Shown here piece after piece: positions 25,751 through 33,851 of a stretch of DNA of 64,000 nucleotides (the first letter of the stretch is position 1; every line of letters starts with the position of its first letter). Made by a program: the position numbers and the translations under genes. The notes under the pieces are model-generated. The model had not been told where the DNA came from. It did no database searches and worked only from the letters and a program-made list of their open reading frames with translations. This DNA comes from UBA168 sp011055275. GTDB lineage: Archaea; Thermoproteota; Thermoprotei_A; Marsarchaeales; UBA168. The stretch lies in NCBI GenBank assembly GCA_046635845.1, contig JAQQXN010000002.1. The stretch is one strand, 5' to 3'.

Positions 25751-26524
25751 ATGAGAGATATTCTAGAGAGGCTTGCATCAGGGAAGATCGACGTCGATGA
25801 GGCCGAAAGGGAAATAAGGCGGCTTTACGTCGATCAGGTGGGAGAAGAGGTAAGGCTAGACCTAGAGCGCGCATGGAGGAGGAAGGTACCCGAAGCCATA
25901 TTGGCGGAGGGCAAGGATCCAGGGGAAGCAGCAGCCCTTGCCAAGGAGATGGCGAAAGCCGTAGGGTCTGCCATCGTGACAAGGGTAATGGATGAAGATC
26001 ATCGCAAAGCCATTGAGGGACTAGCTGGCGAATATCAGTTAAAAAAAGGGAAGAGGTGTTTTGTGGTCAGAAGAAGTGGTTACGTCCCTCCAAAAATTGG
26101 CCAGAAAATAGGAATATTGGCAGCTGGTACAGCTGATCTTCCTTTGGTTGAGGAAGCCCAGTTCGTTGCTGAGGAAATGGGTTGTGATGTTGAGGTAGCG
26201 ATTGACGTTGGGATAGCTGGAATTCACAGGCTGTTTGAGCCGCTTAAGAAGATGCTGGATGATGGCGTGGTCGTTCTGATTGTCATAGCGGGAATGGAGG
26301 GAGCGCTTCCTGCCGTAGTAGCGTCGCTTGTGGACGTGCCCGTGATAGGGGTGCCTTCGTCCGTGGGATACGGGTACGGCGGTAAGGGGGAGGCAGCTCT
26401 GATGTCCATGCTGCAGGCATGTCCCATGGGGGTCTCCGTGGTTAATATAGATGGCGGAGTTGCCGCTGGGGCCTTTGCGGCACTGATTGCAAATAAAATA
26501 GCTGAAAAGTGCCGCAACTCATGA
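25751..26524 (+). CDS. larB: LarB-like pyridinium biscarboxylic acid mononucleotide synthase
   Basis: This 257-aa protein is LarB, a PurE-like enzyme that carboxylates and hydrolyses nicotinic acid adenine dinucleotide in the first step of nickel-pincer synthesis. The C-terminal PurE-like half contains AAGTADLPLVEEAQ, VDVGIAGIHRL, IAGMEGALP and PSSVGYGYGGKGEAAL. It sits opposite larC, giving a two-gene divergent locus. The substrate could come from NAD salvage, compatible with the nicotinate phosphoribosyltransferase at 20269-21462 (inference). Confidence 0.9.
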   Translation: MRDILERLASGKIDVDEAEREIRRLYVDQVGEEVRLDLERAWRRKVPEAILAEGKDPGEAAALAKEMAKAVGSAIVTRVMDEDHRKAIEGLAGEYQLKKGKRCFVVRRSGYVPPKIGQKIGILAAGTADLPLVEEAQFVAEEMGCDVEVAIDVGIAGIHRLFEPLKKMLDDGVVVLIVIAGMEGALPAVVASLVDVPVIGVPSSVGYGYGGKGEAALMSMLQACPMGVSVVNIDGGVAAGAFAALIANKIAEKCRNS

Positions 26525-26572
26525 AAAATATTCACTAATTAGAGCCAATTTTTGAACCAGTTTCAAAAAAGC

Positions 26573-26580
26573 TTTTATGC
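26573..26580 (+). promoter_or_regulatory. TATA-like box of glnA (overlaps the first ATG)
   Basis: TTTTATGC lies 25 nt before ATG 26598. The first in-frame ATG (26577) is inside this box, so it cannot be in a transcript that starts about 25 nt downstream. This argues for the shorter protein. Confidence 0.55.
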
Positions 26581-26597
26581 CTTTAATCGCTTACTAC

Positions 26598-28055
26598 ATG
26601 CCCTATGACGTAAAAGACGGTAGAGTGGTTCCTTTTGTTGCTAGCGTTGATGAAGCGCTTAGATTGGCTAGGTCTGCCAAGTTCGTCGACCTTCAATTTG
26701 CCGACATAGCGGGGAGGCTGCAACATGTCACGATTCCCTCCCATGCCCTGAGCGAGGACTCGTTCAGGGTTGGGGTACCCAAGCTTGATGGCTCATCTAT
26801 AAGGGGCTTTGCGCAAATAGATGAATCAGACATGGTACTTTACCCGGACCCTCAGACCGTTGCGGTCTTGCCTTGGTATCCCCAAGAGCTTTCTACTGTT
26901 AGGTTCATATGTGACGTAGGACTTGGCGGCGGCGCTGGTGCGTTTGAAGATGCCCCCAGAAACGTTGCCAAACGCGCGGTTTCATATCTAAGGGATAATG
27001 GCTTTACGTCGTACTGGGGGCCCGAGGTCGAGTTCTTCGTGTTTGATCGCGTGACTTGGGATACGCTGCAGCCCTACAGGGGGCAATCTTATGAGATCAT
27101 TTCGCGCGAAGCACCGTGGTCATCGCAGGGAAGTGGCTATCCCATAAGGTTCAAGGAAGGTTACTACCCTGCGCCGCCGCAAGACACGCTTTACGAGCTC
27201 AGAAGCACCGCCGTCTCTTACCTGGAAGACAGGTTTCACGTAGTATGCGATGCACACCACCACGAAGTCTCTACGGCAGGTCAAGGTGAGATAAACATAT
27301 TTCGTGACGACCTAGTCCCTTCGGCAGACGCTGTGATCAGCATAAAATACGTGGTCAAGAACGTAGCTAAGAACATGGGCATGGTGGCCACGTTTATGCC
27401 TAAACCCGTGTTTGGTGACAACGCCTCTGGGATGCACGTCCACATGTCGCTTTGGACCGGAGGCGTCAACGCGTTTTACGACGCGTCTGATAAGTATGCC
27501 GAGCTTAGCCAGATTGGTAGATACGCCGTAGGCGGTTTGCTTGAACACGCGAGGTCGTTAGCCGCGATCGTAGCACCAACTACGTCATCCTATAAGAGGC
27601 TGGTACCGGGATATGAAGCTCCAGTTTACATGGCATGGAGCAAGTCAAATAGATCAGCCGCCGTTAGGATACCAATTTATCACAACGGAGTCGATCACAG
27701 CGGCGAGAAAAGGCTAGAGTTCAGGCCTCCAGATCCATCCTCGAATCCGTATTTTGTGTTTGCGGCAATGGCCGCTGCGGCGATGGATGGCATAAAGAGG
27801 AAGATAGATCCAGGAGATCCCGTTGATAAGAACATATACGAGCTCACGGAAGATGAGAGGCGTGAAAAAGGTATTGGCGTGTTACCAGGCAGCCTCAAGG
27901 AGGCGGTAGAAGCGTTGCAATCGGACAGCGACTACCTTCTGTCAATATTTGGCAGGAGCCTTATCGATAAGATCATTTACTATGAGCTCAAAGACTATCA
28001 GGAAGTGAGCATGAGACCTCATCCGCTTGAGTTTCAGATGTACTTTGATGTGTAA
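26598..28055 (+). CDS. glnA: Glutamine synthetase (type I, archaeal)
   Basis: This 485-aa enzyme forms glutamine from glutamate, ammonia and ATP. Conserved blocks include YWGPEVEFFVFD (metal Glu residues), DAHHHEVSTAGQGEINI, ASGMHVHMSLW and VPGYEAPVYMAWSKSNRSAAVRIP. RLEFRPPDPSSNPYFVFAA is also present, with the Arg/Glu active-site residues. I see no convincing adenylylation Tyr loop. The start is set by the upstream TATA-like box. It probably also supplies Gln for amidotransferases. Confidence 0.94.
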   Translation: MPYDVKDGRVVPFVASVDEALRLARSAKFVDLQFADIAGRLQHVTIPSHALSEDSFRVGVPKLDGSSIRGFAQIDESDMVLYPDPQTVAVLPWYPQELSTVRFICDVGLGGGAGAFEDAPRNVAKRAVSYLRDNGFTSYWGPEVEFFVFDRVTWDTLQPYRGQSYEIISREAPWSSQGSGYPIRFKEGYYPAPPQDTLYELRSTAVSYLEDRFHVVCDAHHHEVSTAGQGEINIFRDDLVPSADAVISIKYVVKNVAKNMGMVATFMPKPVFGDNASGMHVHMSLWTGGVNAFYDASDKYAELSQIGRYAVGGLLEHARSLAAIVAPTTSSYKRLVPGYEAPVYMAWSKSNRSAAVRIPIYHNGVDHSGEKRLEFRPPDPSSNPYFVFAAMAAAAMDGIKRKIDPGDPVDKNIYELTEDERREKGIGVLPGSLKEAVEALQSDSDYLLSIFGRSLIDKIIYYELKDYQEVSMRPHPLEFQMYFDV

Positions 28056-28105
28056 GGCCCGCACTGGCACCTGAGTTTTTTAAACGCAATAAAACTTTTG
28101 TCTCG

Positions 28106-28282
28106 ATGATAGTCGATGGGGCGAAAGCCCCCCTTTTAAAGAGCGTAACAGGTCTACTGGAAAGCGGCGCGTTGTCGGATAGCATCTTCCTGCGAAGTGC
28201 GACTAAGGCGCTCGCGGCGGCAAGGCGAACAGCCCTTTTGACCGCTGGAGGAGCTGGGAAGCCGAAACCATTAGCTGGGTAG
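28106..28282 (+). CDS. Candidate small basic protein, 58 aa
   Basis: An ATG-initiated 58-codon frame lies in the spacer between glnA and the CDF gene. A TTTTTTAAACGC box (28074-28085) is about 26 nt upstream, matching the leaderless promoter spacing used elsewhere here. The peptide starts MIVDGAKAPLLKS, has a helical Ala/Arg-rich middle (ATKALAAARRTALL) and ends in GGAGKPKPLAG. I recognise no family. It could be a real small protein or chance. Confidence 0.35.
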   Translation: MIVDGAKAPLLKSVTGLLESGALSDSIFLRSATKALAAARRTALLTAGGAGKPKPLAG

Positions 28283-28451
28283 TTCGCACATGTTCTTAGG
28301 ATCGGGAAAAATGTTTGCGCTTTTAGCTAATTCGTGATACTTGGTGGCGCTTGTTTTTATCGGTATCCTGCTGAAGCATTTGAGAAGCAACTCAATGTCG
28401 CATATCTCAGTGTTTAGCTAAACTTATATCGGTAAACCGAAAACACTTGAG
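28283..28451. other. Spacer with promoter of the CDF gene
   Basis: No gene is visible. A TTATATCGG element at about 28424-28432 lies 20-28 nt before the TTG start of the transporter gene and probably is its TATA box. Earlier in the spacer is a second AT-rich stretch without a clear partner. Confidence 0.4.
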
Positions 28452-29642
28452 TTGTTCGAAGAAGCGAGGAAAAGGACGCTCGTGTCTGCGGTGGTGTTTG
28501 CCGCCCTAGCGACAGCCAAATTTGAGAGCGGCGTCTTATTCCACAGCGTGATAATGATTGGCGATGGGATTCATTCATTTTCTGACGTGTTTATGACGAT
28601 CATGGTTTACCTAGGGTTGCGGGTGGCCGAGCGGCCGGCCTCGGAAAAGTTTCCCTTTGGGTTGTATAAGCTAGAAAACATGGTCTCTTTGGTGGTGGCC
28701 GCAGCTATAGGTTTTGCCGCTGTGGAGATAGCAAGGGATTCTTTGAGTTTTATTCATATATCCCAGCCAGCTGTACCCATAATTGTGGAGATAATCTCTG
28801 CTGCAGCCAGCTACTCGATAATGGTTTACTTGAATAGAACACCTGGTATAGCATTACCGTCGATGAAAGCTCAGGGCCTTCACGCCTATCAGGATGTCCT
28901 ATCATCGCTAATAGTTGTGGTAGGGGTCGTCGCGGAGTGGTTATCGATGGTTTTGATTGCTGAAGTCGTCGGAATACTCATAGGAGCTTACATAATGTTT
29001 GAGGCCTACAGGATAGCTAAGGACGCCGTTTACACGCTGCTTGATGTTGGGAATGAGGAGATAACCGAGAAAATAAGGGGCGTCGTGTCAGGGATCGAGG
29101 GCGTAGTGGGGGTACATGAGATAAGGGTAAGGCAAAGTGGCCCGTTTTACTTTGTAGAGATGCACCTTGAAGCGCCTGCCAATTACTCGGTTCAGGAGGC
29201 AGACGCACTAGCCGATAAGGTCGAGGGTGAAATAAAGAGGAGCATTCCCTTGGTTGTTCACGTCAGTATACATGTTGAGCCAGGGTCTTTCCAGGGCAAG
29301 TGGATCGTGGCGATTCCCGAGCAACCCGATGGTTCCTTGAGGGGGCATATGGCCACGGTCCCTCTCATAAAGATCGTGGATACCAAGAGCGGCAAGGTGG
29401 ACGTAATCGACAACCCAGCTTTAGCTGAGACTAGGAGAAAGGGCGTGAGGCTCGCAAAGGAGCTTAAGAACAGGGGTGTCGAAGTGGTGTTGGTTAGGGA
29501 AATAGGTGAAGGCATGCTGTCGTCGCTTAAAGGTGAGGGCATGATGGTGCTGTACTCTCCTACATCTAATGAGGCTGAGGCCCTCACTATGTTCAAAAGG
29601 GGCGAATTGAAGCCCGCAGAAGCATCTCCAGAGCCAGATTGA
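28452..29642 (+). CDS. CDF-family cation transporter fused to a NifX-like domain
   Basis: This 396-aa protein has an N-terminal cation diffusion facilitator membrane domain (about residues 1-200, six helices). HxxxD-type metal sites lie in IGDGIHSFSDVF and in GLHAYQDVLSS. A cytoplasmic CDF C-terminal domain follows (about 200-280, ending VVHVSIHVEP). A third domain (about 285-385, WIVAIPEQPDGSLRGHMATVPL ...) resembles the NifX/NifB-type dinitrogenase iron-molybdenum cofactor-binding fold. It would export Zn, Fe, Mn or similar ions; the added domain may sense metal or a cofactor. The start is TTG, probably leaderless. Confidence 0.82.
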   Translation: MFEEARKRTLVSAVVFAALATAKFESGVLFHSVIMIGDGIHSFSDVFMTIMVYLGLRVAERPASEKFPFGLYKLENMVSLVVAAAIGFAAVEIARDSLSFIHISQPAVPIIVEIISAAASYSIMVYLNRTPGIALPSMKAQGLHAYQDVLSSLIVVVGVVAEWLSMVLIAEVVGILIGAYIMFEAYRIAKDAVYTLLDVGNEEITEKIRGVVSGIEGVVGVHEIRVRQSGPFYFVEMHLEAPANYSVQEADALADKVEGEIKRSIPLVVHVSIHVEPGSFQGKWIVAIPEQPDGSLRGHMATVPLIKIVDTKSGKVDVIDNPALAETRRKGVRLAKELKNRGVEVVLVREIGEGMLSSLKGEGMMVLYSPTSNEAEALTMFKRGELKPAEASPEPD

Positions 29643-29732
29643 ATCGTATTATTACATATCTTGGTGAATAGGGAAGGCTAAAGCCATGCTAAGGTCACTG
29701 ATGCCTTTTTATCTGAGGTGCCTTACTTACAT

Positions 29733-30080
29733 ATGGTCAACGACGAAGACATAAAGAGGATGGCGAACCTTCTGAAGTCAGGGGCGACCATGTTAGCCGA
29801 TACGTGTCCTGTCTGCGGTTCCCCTTTGTTTAGGCTTAGGGATGGGCAAGTGATATGCCCGCACTGCAACAAGCCCGTGGTCTTCGTAAAAGCCGGGCAA
29901 CAGGAAGCGTCGGCTATGGAACCTTACATCATCGAGAGGGTGAAGGAGGTCCTGCTCAAGAGGCTAAGCGAGGTCTCCGCGGCCCTTGACTCTGATTCAG
30001 ATAACATGCCCTCTTACGTTTCACTTATCTCGACAATTCTGGACTCTCTTAAGAAGATCAAGGAGTTGGAGGCCTCGTGA
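29733..30080 (+). CDS. UPF0148 zinc-ribbon protein (Sjogren/scleroderma autoantigen p27-like)
   Basis: This 115-aa protein has a zinc ribbon TCPVCGSPLF ... VICPHCNKPV at residues 24-48, preceded by the helix IKRMANLLKSGATMLADT that is typical of the archaeal p27-like family. The C-terminal half is helical. The function is unknown. ATG 29733 is chosen over an ATG 15 nt upstream because a TTTTATCT box lies 26 nt before it. It leads a run with dphB and the helicase gene. Confidence 0.82.
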   Translation: MVNDEDIKRMANLLKSGATMLADTCPVCGSPLFRLRDGQVICPHCNKPVVFVKAGQQEASAMEPYIIERVKEVLLKRLSEVSAALDSDSDNMPSYVSLISTILDSLKKIKELEAS

Positions 30081-30102
30081 GCGGGCGCGTGGGGGTGGCA
30101 CC

Positions 30103-30891
30103 ATGTTAGTTATAGGTGGCATGGGAGTAGGGGGTCCTGGTAACCTGACCCTATCGTTGCTAGATGCTGTCAGGTCATCTGACCAGGTATTTGCAGAGGC
30201 ATACACCGATCCAGAGGACATGCTTACCATAAAAAAAGTGGAGGAGCTAACTGGCAAAAAAGTGATAGTGCTCAGCAGAAAGGACCTCGAGGAAGGACAG
30301 GGTGACCAGGTATTGGAACCAGCCAAAAAATCCTCAATTTCCCTTCTCGTCTTCGGGGACCCTTTTATATTTACAACGCACCTTGCCCTGAAGCGTAGGG
30401 CAGAGCAAATGGGAATTGAGGTCAAAGTAGTTCATGGTATTTCCGTATTATCGCTTGCGCCTTCATGCTCAGGGCTTGATCCTTACCGCTTTGGCCCCCC
30501 CGTTACCGTGGTGTATCCCGATGAAAGATACGGCTATTTTCCAGAGACTCCATATGAGGTAATAGCGGATAATCTTTCTCGCGATCTTCACACGCTGGTT
30601 CTTCTTGATGTTAAGTACGAGGAGGGCAGGTACATGGGTTTTTCGGAGGCCTTAGGAATTCTTGAGAAGCTGGAAGAAAAGTTAAGTAAGGGAGCTCTGA
30701 GAAAGGGAAGGCCGTTGATACTTCTATCGGCCCTTGGGTCGCCAAGAGAAATTGTAAACTGGGTTCGGCTTGGAGACGTTGTTGACGATAAAATTTACAA
30801 TCTGCCCAAGTCCATAATAGTGCCTGCGAGCATCAAGTTTTACGAGCAAGTGCCTCCAGATTTTCAGCGAATGCTGCATCGAAATGGCTAA
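30103..30891 (+). CDS. dphB: Diphthine synthase (DphB)
   Basis: This 262-aa SAM-dependent methylase of the tetrapyrrole-methylase fold modifies the aEF2 histidine to diphthine. MLVIGGMGVGGPGNLTL is the N-terminal SAM loop; VFGDPFIFTTHLALKRRA and VVHGISVLSLAPSCSGLDPYRFGP are the family's central blocks. The start ATG has a GGGGGTGG site 6 nt upstream. The frame is open far upstream into the UPF0148 gene, but nothing there fits the family. aEF2 itself is not in the window. Confidence 0.93.
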   Translation: MLVIGGMGVGGPGNLTLSLLDAVRSSDQVFAEAYTDPEDMLTIKKVEELTGKKVIVLSRKDLEEGQGDQVLEPAKKSSISLLVFGDPFIFTTHLALKRRAEQMGIEVKVVHGISVLSLAPSCSGLDPYRFGPPVTVVYPDERYGYFPETPYEVIADNLSRDLHTLVLLDVKYEEGRYMGFSEALGILEKLEEKLSKGALRKGRPLILLSALGSPREIVNWVRLGDVVDDKIYNLPKSIIVPASIKFYEQVPPDFQRMLHRNG

Positions 30892-30897
30892 AAGCTC

Positions 30898-32928
30898 ATG
30901 ATCTTAGAGGTCAACGTGGAAGGAGCCGCCAAGCTGCCAGCCTACATAAAGAAGGGTTCGCTTGTACCCAGGGAGTACCAGCTGAACATATACTTGAGCG
31001 CCTTACAGGGCAATACCCTTGTGGTCTTGCCCACTGGACTGGGAAAAACGATTATTGCTGCACTTGTAGCGGCTAAGCGCTTTGAACAATATCCCGATGA
31101 GAAGATCGTGGTGCTAGCGCCCACGCGCCCCTTGGCCGAGCAACACGCATCAACCTTTGGGAGCCTAATAGAGGCTGATGAGTTGAGGGTACTTACTGGA
31201 GAAACGAGCCCTGATGCCAGAAAGTGGCACTGGAATCACTCTCAGTTCATATTCATGACACCGCAAGCGCTCGAGAACGACCTCAGAGATGATAGGTACG
31301 ATTTAACTGATGTGTCTTTTATGGTTTTTGACGAAGCCCACCACGCAGTTGGCGATTACCCGTATGTGTACATAGCTTCAAGGTACGTCCATGAGGCTAG
31401 GCATCCTTTGATTCTTGGACTAACTGCATCTCCTGGATATAACAAGGAGCACCTAGAGGAAATCCTTTCTAATTTACACATAAAAAAAGTGGAAGCCAGA
31501 GACGAAAGGAGTGCTGACGTCGCAGCTTACGTCAAGGGGATAACCGAGAAAAGGGTTGTGCTGGAATTGCCGGCCGAGATCTTGCAGGTGGGCAGATTAC
31601 TAGATCAGATCTCTGAGAAATACATCGAAAGGCTATCGGCGCTTGGCATAAGGTTCAGGGTAAGCAACGTTCCCATAAAGTACCTTTTGGACATTCAAGA
31701 TAAACTGAGGAAAAAGATAGAGTCGGGTAGCGCGGATTCCACTGACTTTCAGGCATATGGCCTGTTAAATAATATCATCAGGGTGAAGCATGCCAAGTTG
31801 CTGGTTGAGGTGGAGGGCGTAAGCAGCGCACTAAGCTATATGGACGAGATGGAAGATGCGGTCGCACAGGTTGGTTCTACTCGCTCGTTGAAGATGCTCG
31901 TCAGCGATTGGAACGAAGCGAAGAATAAGCTATTGGAGTTGCGGCGGTCTGGCCTTGAGCACCCAAAGGTTCCAGCGTTGCTCTCTGTGGTATCGGAGGA
32001 GCTCTCGAACGCGGGCTCTAAGGTTTTGGTTTTTACCCATTATAGGGAGACTGCAAGGGTGCTTTCCTCGATTCTGGGGAGCGTTAAGGGTGCAAGGCCA
32101 GCGCCCTTTCTGGGGCAGGCGAGGAAGGGCGTAGAGAAGGGAATGAGTCAGCGCGATCAGATGCGCGTTTTAGACGACTTCAGAAGTGGTCTAATCAACG
32201 TATTGGTGGCCACCCAGGTCGCTGAAGAAGGTCTCGATATAGAAAATTGCGACCTCGTAGTGTTTTATGATAACGTGCCAAGCGCCATAAGGCTAATACA
32301 GAGAAGGGGCAGGACCGGCAGAAAAAAAGAGGGTAAAATCGTTATACTAATGGCCAAGGGTACCGCTGACGAGACATATCACTGGATATCCCTAAAGAGG
32401 AAAGGAACGATGGGTAGGTTGATATCGGCCAGCGATGGGGAACTGATGATTTCGGAAGGAGGCTCTCAGGCTCCCTTTGCACCGGATGACGGTAAAAAAA
32501 CAAAAATAAATAAGGGTCTGCTCGATTTTACGGAGGAAATGTCTTCTGGGACAGTGATACTGGATCATCGTCTAGAGGGATCAAGGCTTTCGCAGGCGTT
32601 AAAAGGTCTGGGAGTAACTTATTCTCTCAAAGATCTTGGTGGTAATTACGTGAAAGTCAAGGATGTTGTGGTCAGGGTTATGGCTTGTTCAGAGGTCGCT
32701 GATTTGCTTTCTTCTGGAGGCCTATTTGAGGAGGCAATATTCATGAAGACGCTTGGAAAACCCATATTCATTGTGGAAGGTATTCCCCCTCTATTGAACA
32801 GCGATGAGCCCGGCCCAAGAAGCTCATTGCTTTCGATTGCTGTTAAGTACGGTGTGCCGTTTCTGCCAAGCTCAGGGCCTCAGGATTCTGCCTCTTATAT
32901 AGCTGCGTGGGCTATGAGAAACGAATAG
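30898..32928 (+). CDS. hef: Hef/FANCM-type helicase with degenerate ERCC4 nuclease domain
   Basis: This 676-aa superfamily 2 helicase has Walker A PTGLGKT (about 45-51), APTRPLAEQH, DEAH (about 145-148), LTASPG, and motif VI QRRGRTGR. A helical insert between the RecA lobes matches Hef/Mph1/FANCM proteins that process stalled forks. The C-terminal 128 residues keep the ERCC4 fold pattern (VILDHRLEGSRL, GGNYVKVKDVVV, LFEEAIFMKTLGKPIFIVEG), but the catalytic ERKxxxDL segment reads VRVMACSEVADLL and GDY reads GNY. The nuclease is therefore probably inactive, as in human FANCM. No terminal HhH motif is clear. It follows dphB by 6 nt. Confidence 0.9.
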   Translation: MILEVNVEGAAKLPAYIKKGSLVPREYQLNIYLSALQGNTLVVLPTGLGKTIIAALVAAKRFEQYPDEKIVVLAPTRPLAEQHASTFGSLIEADELRVLTGETSPDARKWHWNHSQFIFMTPQALENDLRDDRYDLTDVSFMVFDEAHHAVGDYPYVYIASRYVHEARHPLILGLTASPGYNKEHLEEILSNLHIKKVEARDERSADVAAYVKGITEKRVVLELPAEILQVGRLLDQISEKYIERLSALGIRFRVSNVPIKYLLDIQDKLRKKIESGSADSTDFQAYGLLNNIIRVKHAKLLVEVEGVSSALSYMDEMEDAVAQVGSTRSLKMLVSDWNEAKNKLLELRRSGLEHPKVPALLSVVSEELSNAGSKVLVFTHYRETARVLSSILGSVKGARPAPFLGQARKGVEKGMSQRDQMRVLDDFRSGLINVLVATQVAEEGLDIENCDLVVFYDNVPSAIRLIQRRGRTGRKKEGKIVILMAKGTADETYHWISLKRKGTMGRLISASDGELMISEGGSQAPFAPDDGKKTKINKGLLDFTEEMSSGTVILDHRLEGSRLSQALKGLGVTYSLKDLGGNYVKVKDVVVRVMACSEVADLLSSGGLFEEAIFMKTLGKPIFIVEGIPPLLNSDEPGPRSSLLSIAVKYGVPFLPSSGPQDSASYIAAWAMRNE

Positions 32929-32967
32929 GATGGTCGCGTAAGCGCACTAAGCCGGAAGAATAAAATA

Positions 32968-32985
32968 AGACCCAATAATGGGTCT
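32968..32985. repeat. Perfect 7-bp hairpin between convergent helicase and L10 genes
   Basis: AGACCCA (32968-32974) and TGGGTCT (32979-32985) are exact reverse complements around ATAA. The hairpin sits in the 69-nt spacer between the two stop codons and could mark or block convergent transcripts from either side. Confidence 0.5.
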
Positions 32986-32997
32986 GACCATGAAAAA

Positions 32998-33849
32998 TCA
33001 AAGTTTAGCTGAAGTCTTTAAAACCGCTGCTGATGCTGCCGCACGCCTGATGGCTACTTCCATTTCCTTCGGAGAGAAGAACGCACCCGTGCCAGCGAGC
33101 GCATATGCCTGTACTGCGGCTTTCTGAAGTATGAGCGGAGCCGTCTCGTCGTTCATTATTTCCGCCTCGACAGCCACTGCTAACGCGTTGAGCTTTGCGC
33201 TTACGAGGTCTTTTTCGTACTGCTCGATGCTTATATGGAGTTGTTCTCCTGGTATGAACACTCCATCCCACGCTCCCTTTATTTGGAAGCTTAGAGGTAT
33301 CGGCTTTATATCGAGGGCCATCAAGAGAGAGGCAGCTGCGGCGCTGGGCTTCTCTTTCACGTGGATTAGCGTGAAGTCCTCGTCGAGTCTTATCATACCC
33401 TTGACTATCTTTATCTTTGCTCCCATGTCGGTTAACACGCTTGCAGGCCCTCCAGGCGGTAGGCCGAGGTCACCAGCGGGTATCACGACATCGATTGGCG
33501 ATGGCATTCCTGGCTTTATCCAATCTGAATCTCTTATCTCATCAATTATCGTTGAAAGGATAAACGGAGATGTGTTGGAAATTATTAAGGCATTAGTTCC
33601 CGTCGCAAGGGCTGCCAGCTTCTCTATATCGGGTCTATCGTTTTTGAGAGAAGTGAGGGCCCTTACTACAGTGCTGTTTTTGGCAACTTTTACTTCTGCC
33701 AAGCCTCTTAGGCGTGACCTCAATTCTGCGAGCATCTTATCGTTTGCTCCCTGTATCCCTATTATCATGACCGAGTTGTATTTCCTTATTTTTTCTGCTA
33801 ACTCGGATGCTATTTTTTGCTTTTTAAGTAAGATTTGTTGTGATGGCAT
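32998..33849 (-). CDS. rpl10: Large ribosomal subunit protein L10/P0 (uL10), lacking the acidic tail
   Basis: This 283-aa protein is the base of the ribosomal stalk. The rRNA-binding N-terminal half is clear (KIRKYNSVMIIGIQGANDKMLAELR, PASVLTDMGAKIKIVKGMI), and the helical spine that binds L12 dimers follows. Archaeal P0 usually ends in a charged run and GLGALFG, shared with L12. Here it stops at VLKTSAKL without that tail. It is last in the secE-spt5-L11-L1-L10 run. L12, normally next, is absent and lies at 42477. Confidence 0.93.
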   Translation of the reverse strand: MPSQQILLKKQKIASELAEKIRKYNSVMIIGIQGANDKMLAELRSRLRGLAEVKVAKNSTVVRALTSLKNDRPDIEKLAALATGTNALIISNTSPFILSTIIDEIRDSDWIKPGMPSPIDVVIPAGDLGLPPGGPASVLTDMGAKIKIVKGMIRLDEDFTLIHVKEKPSAAAASLLMALDIKPIPLSFQIKGAWDGVFIPGEQLHISIEQYEKDLVSAKLNALAVAVEAEIMNDETAPLILQKAAVQAYALAGTGAFFSPKEMEVAIRRAAASAAVLKTSAKL

Positions 33850-33851
33850 TT

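Noticed and set aside
24329..26524. Lactate racemase locus
   Set aside because: LarA and LarE are absent here; only cofactor genes are seen.
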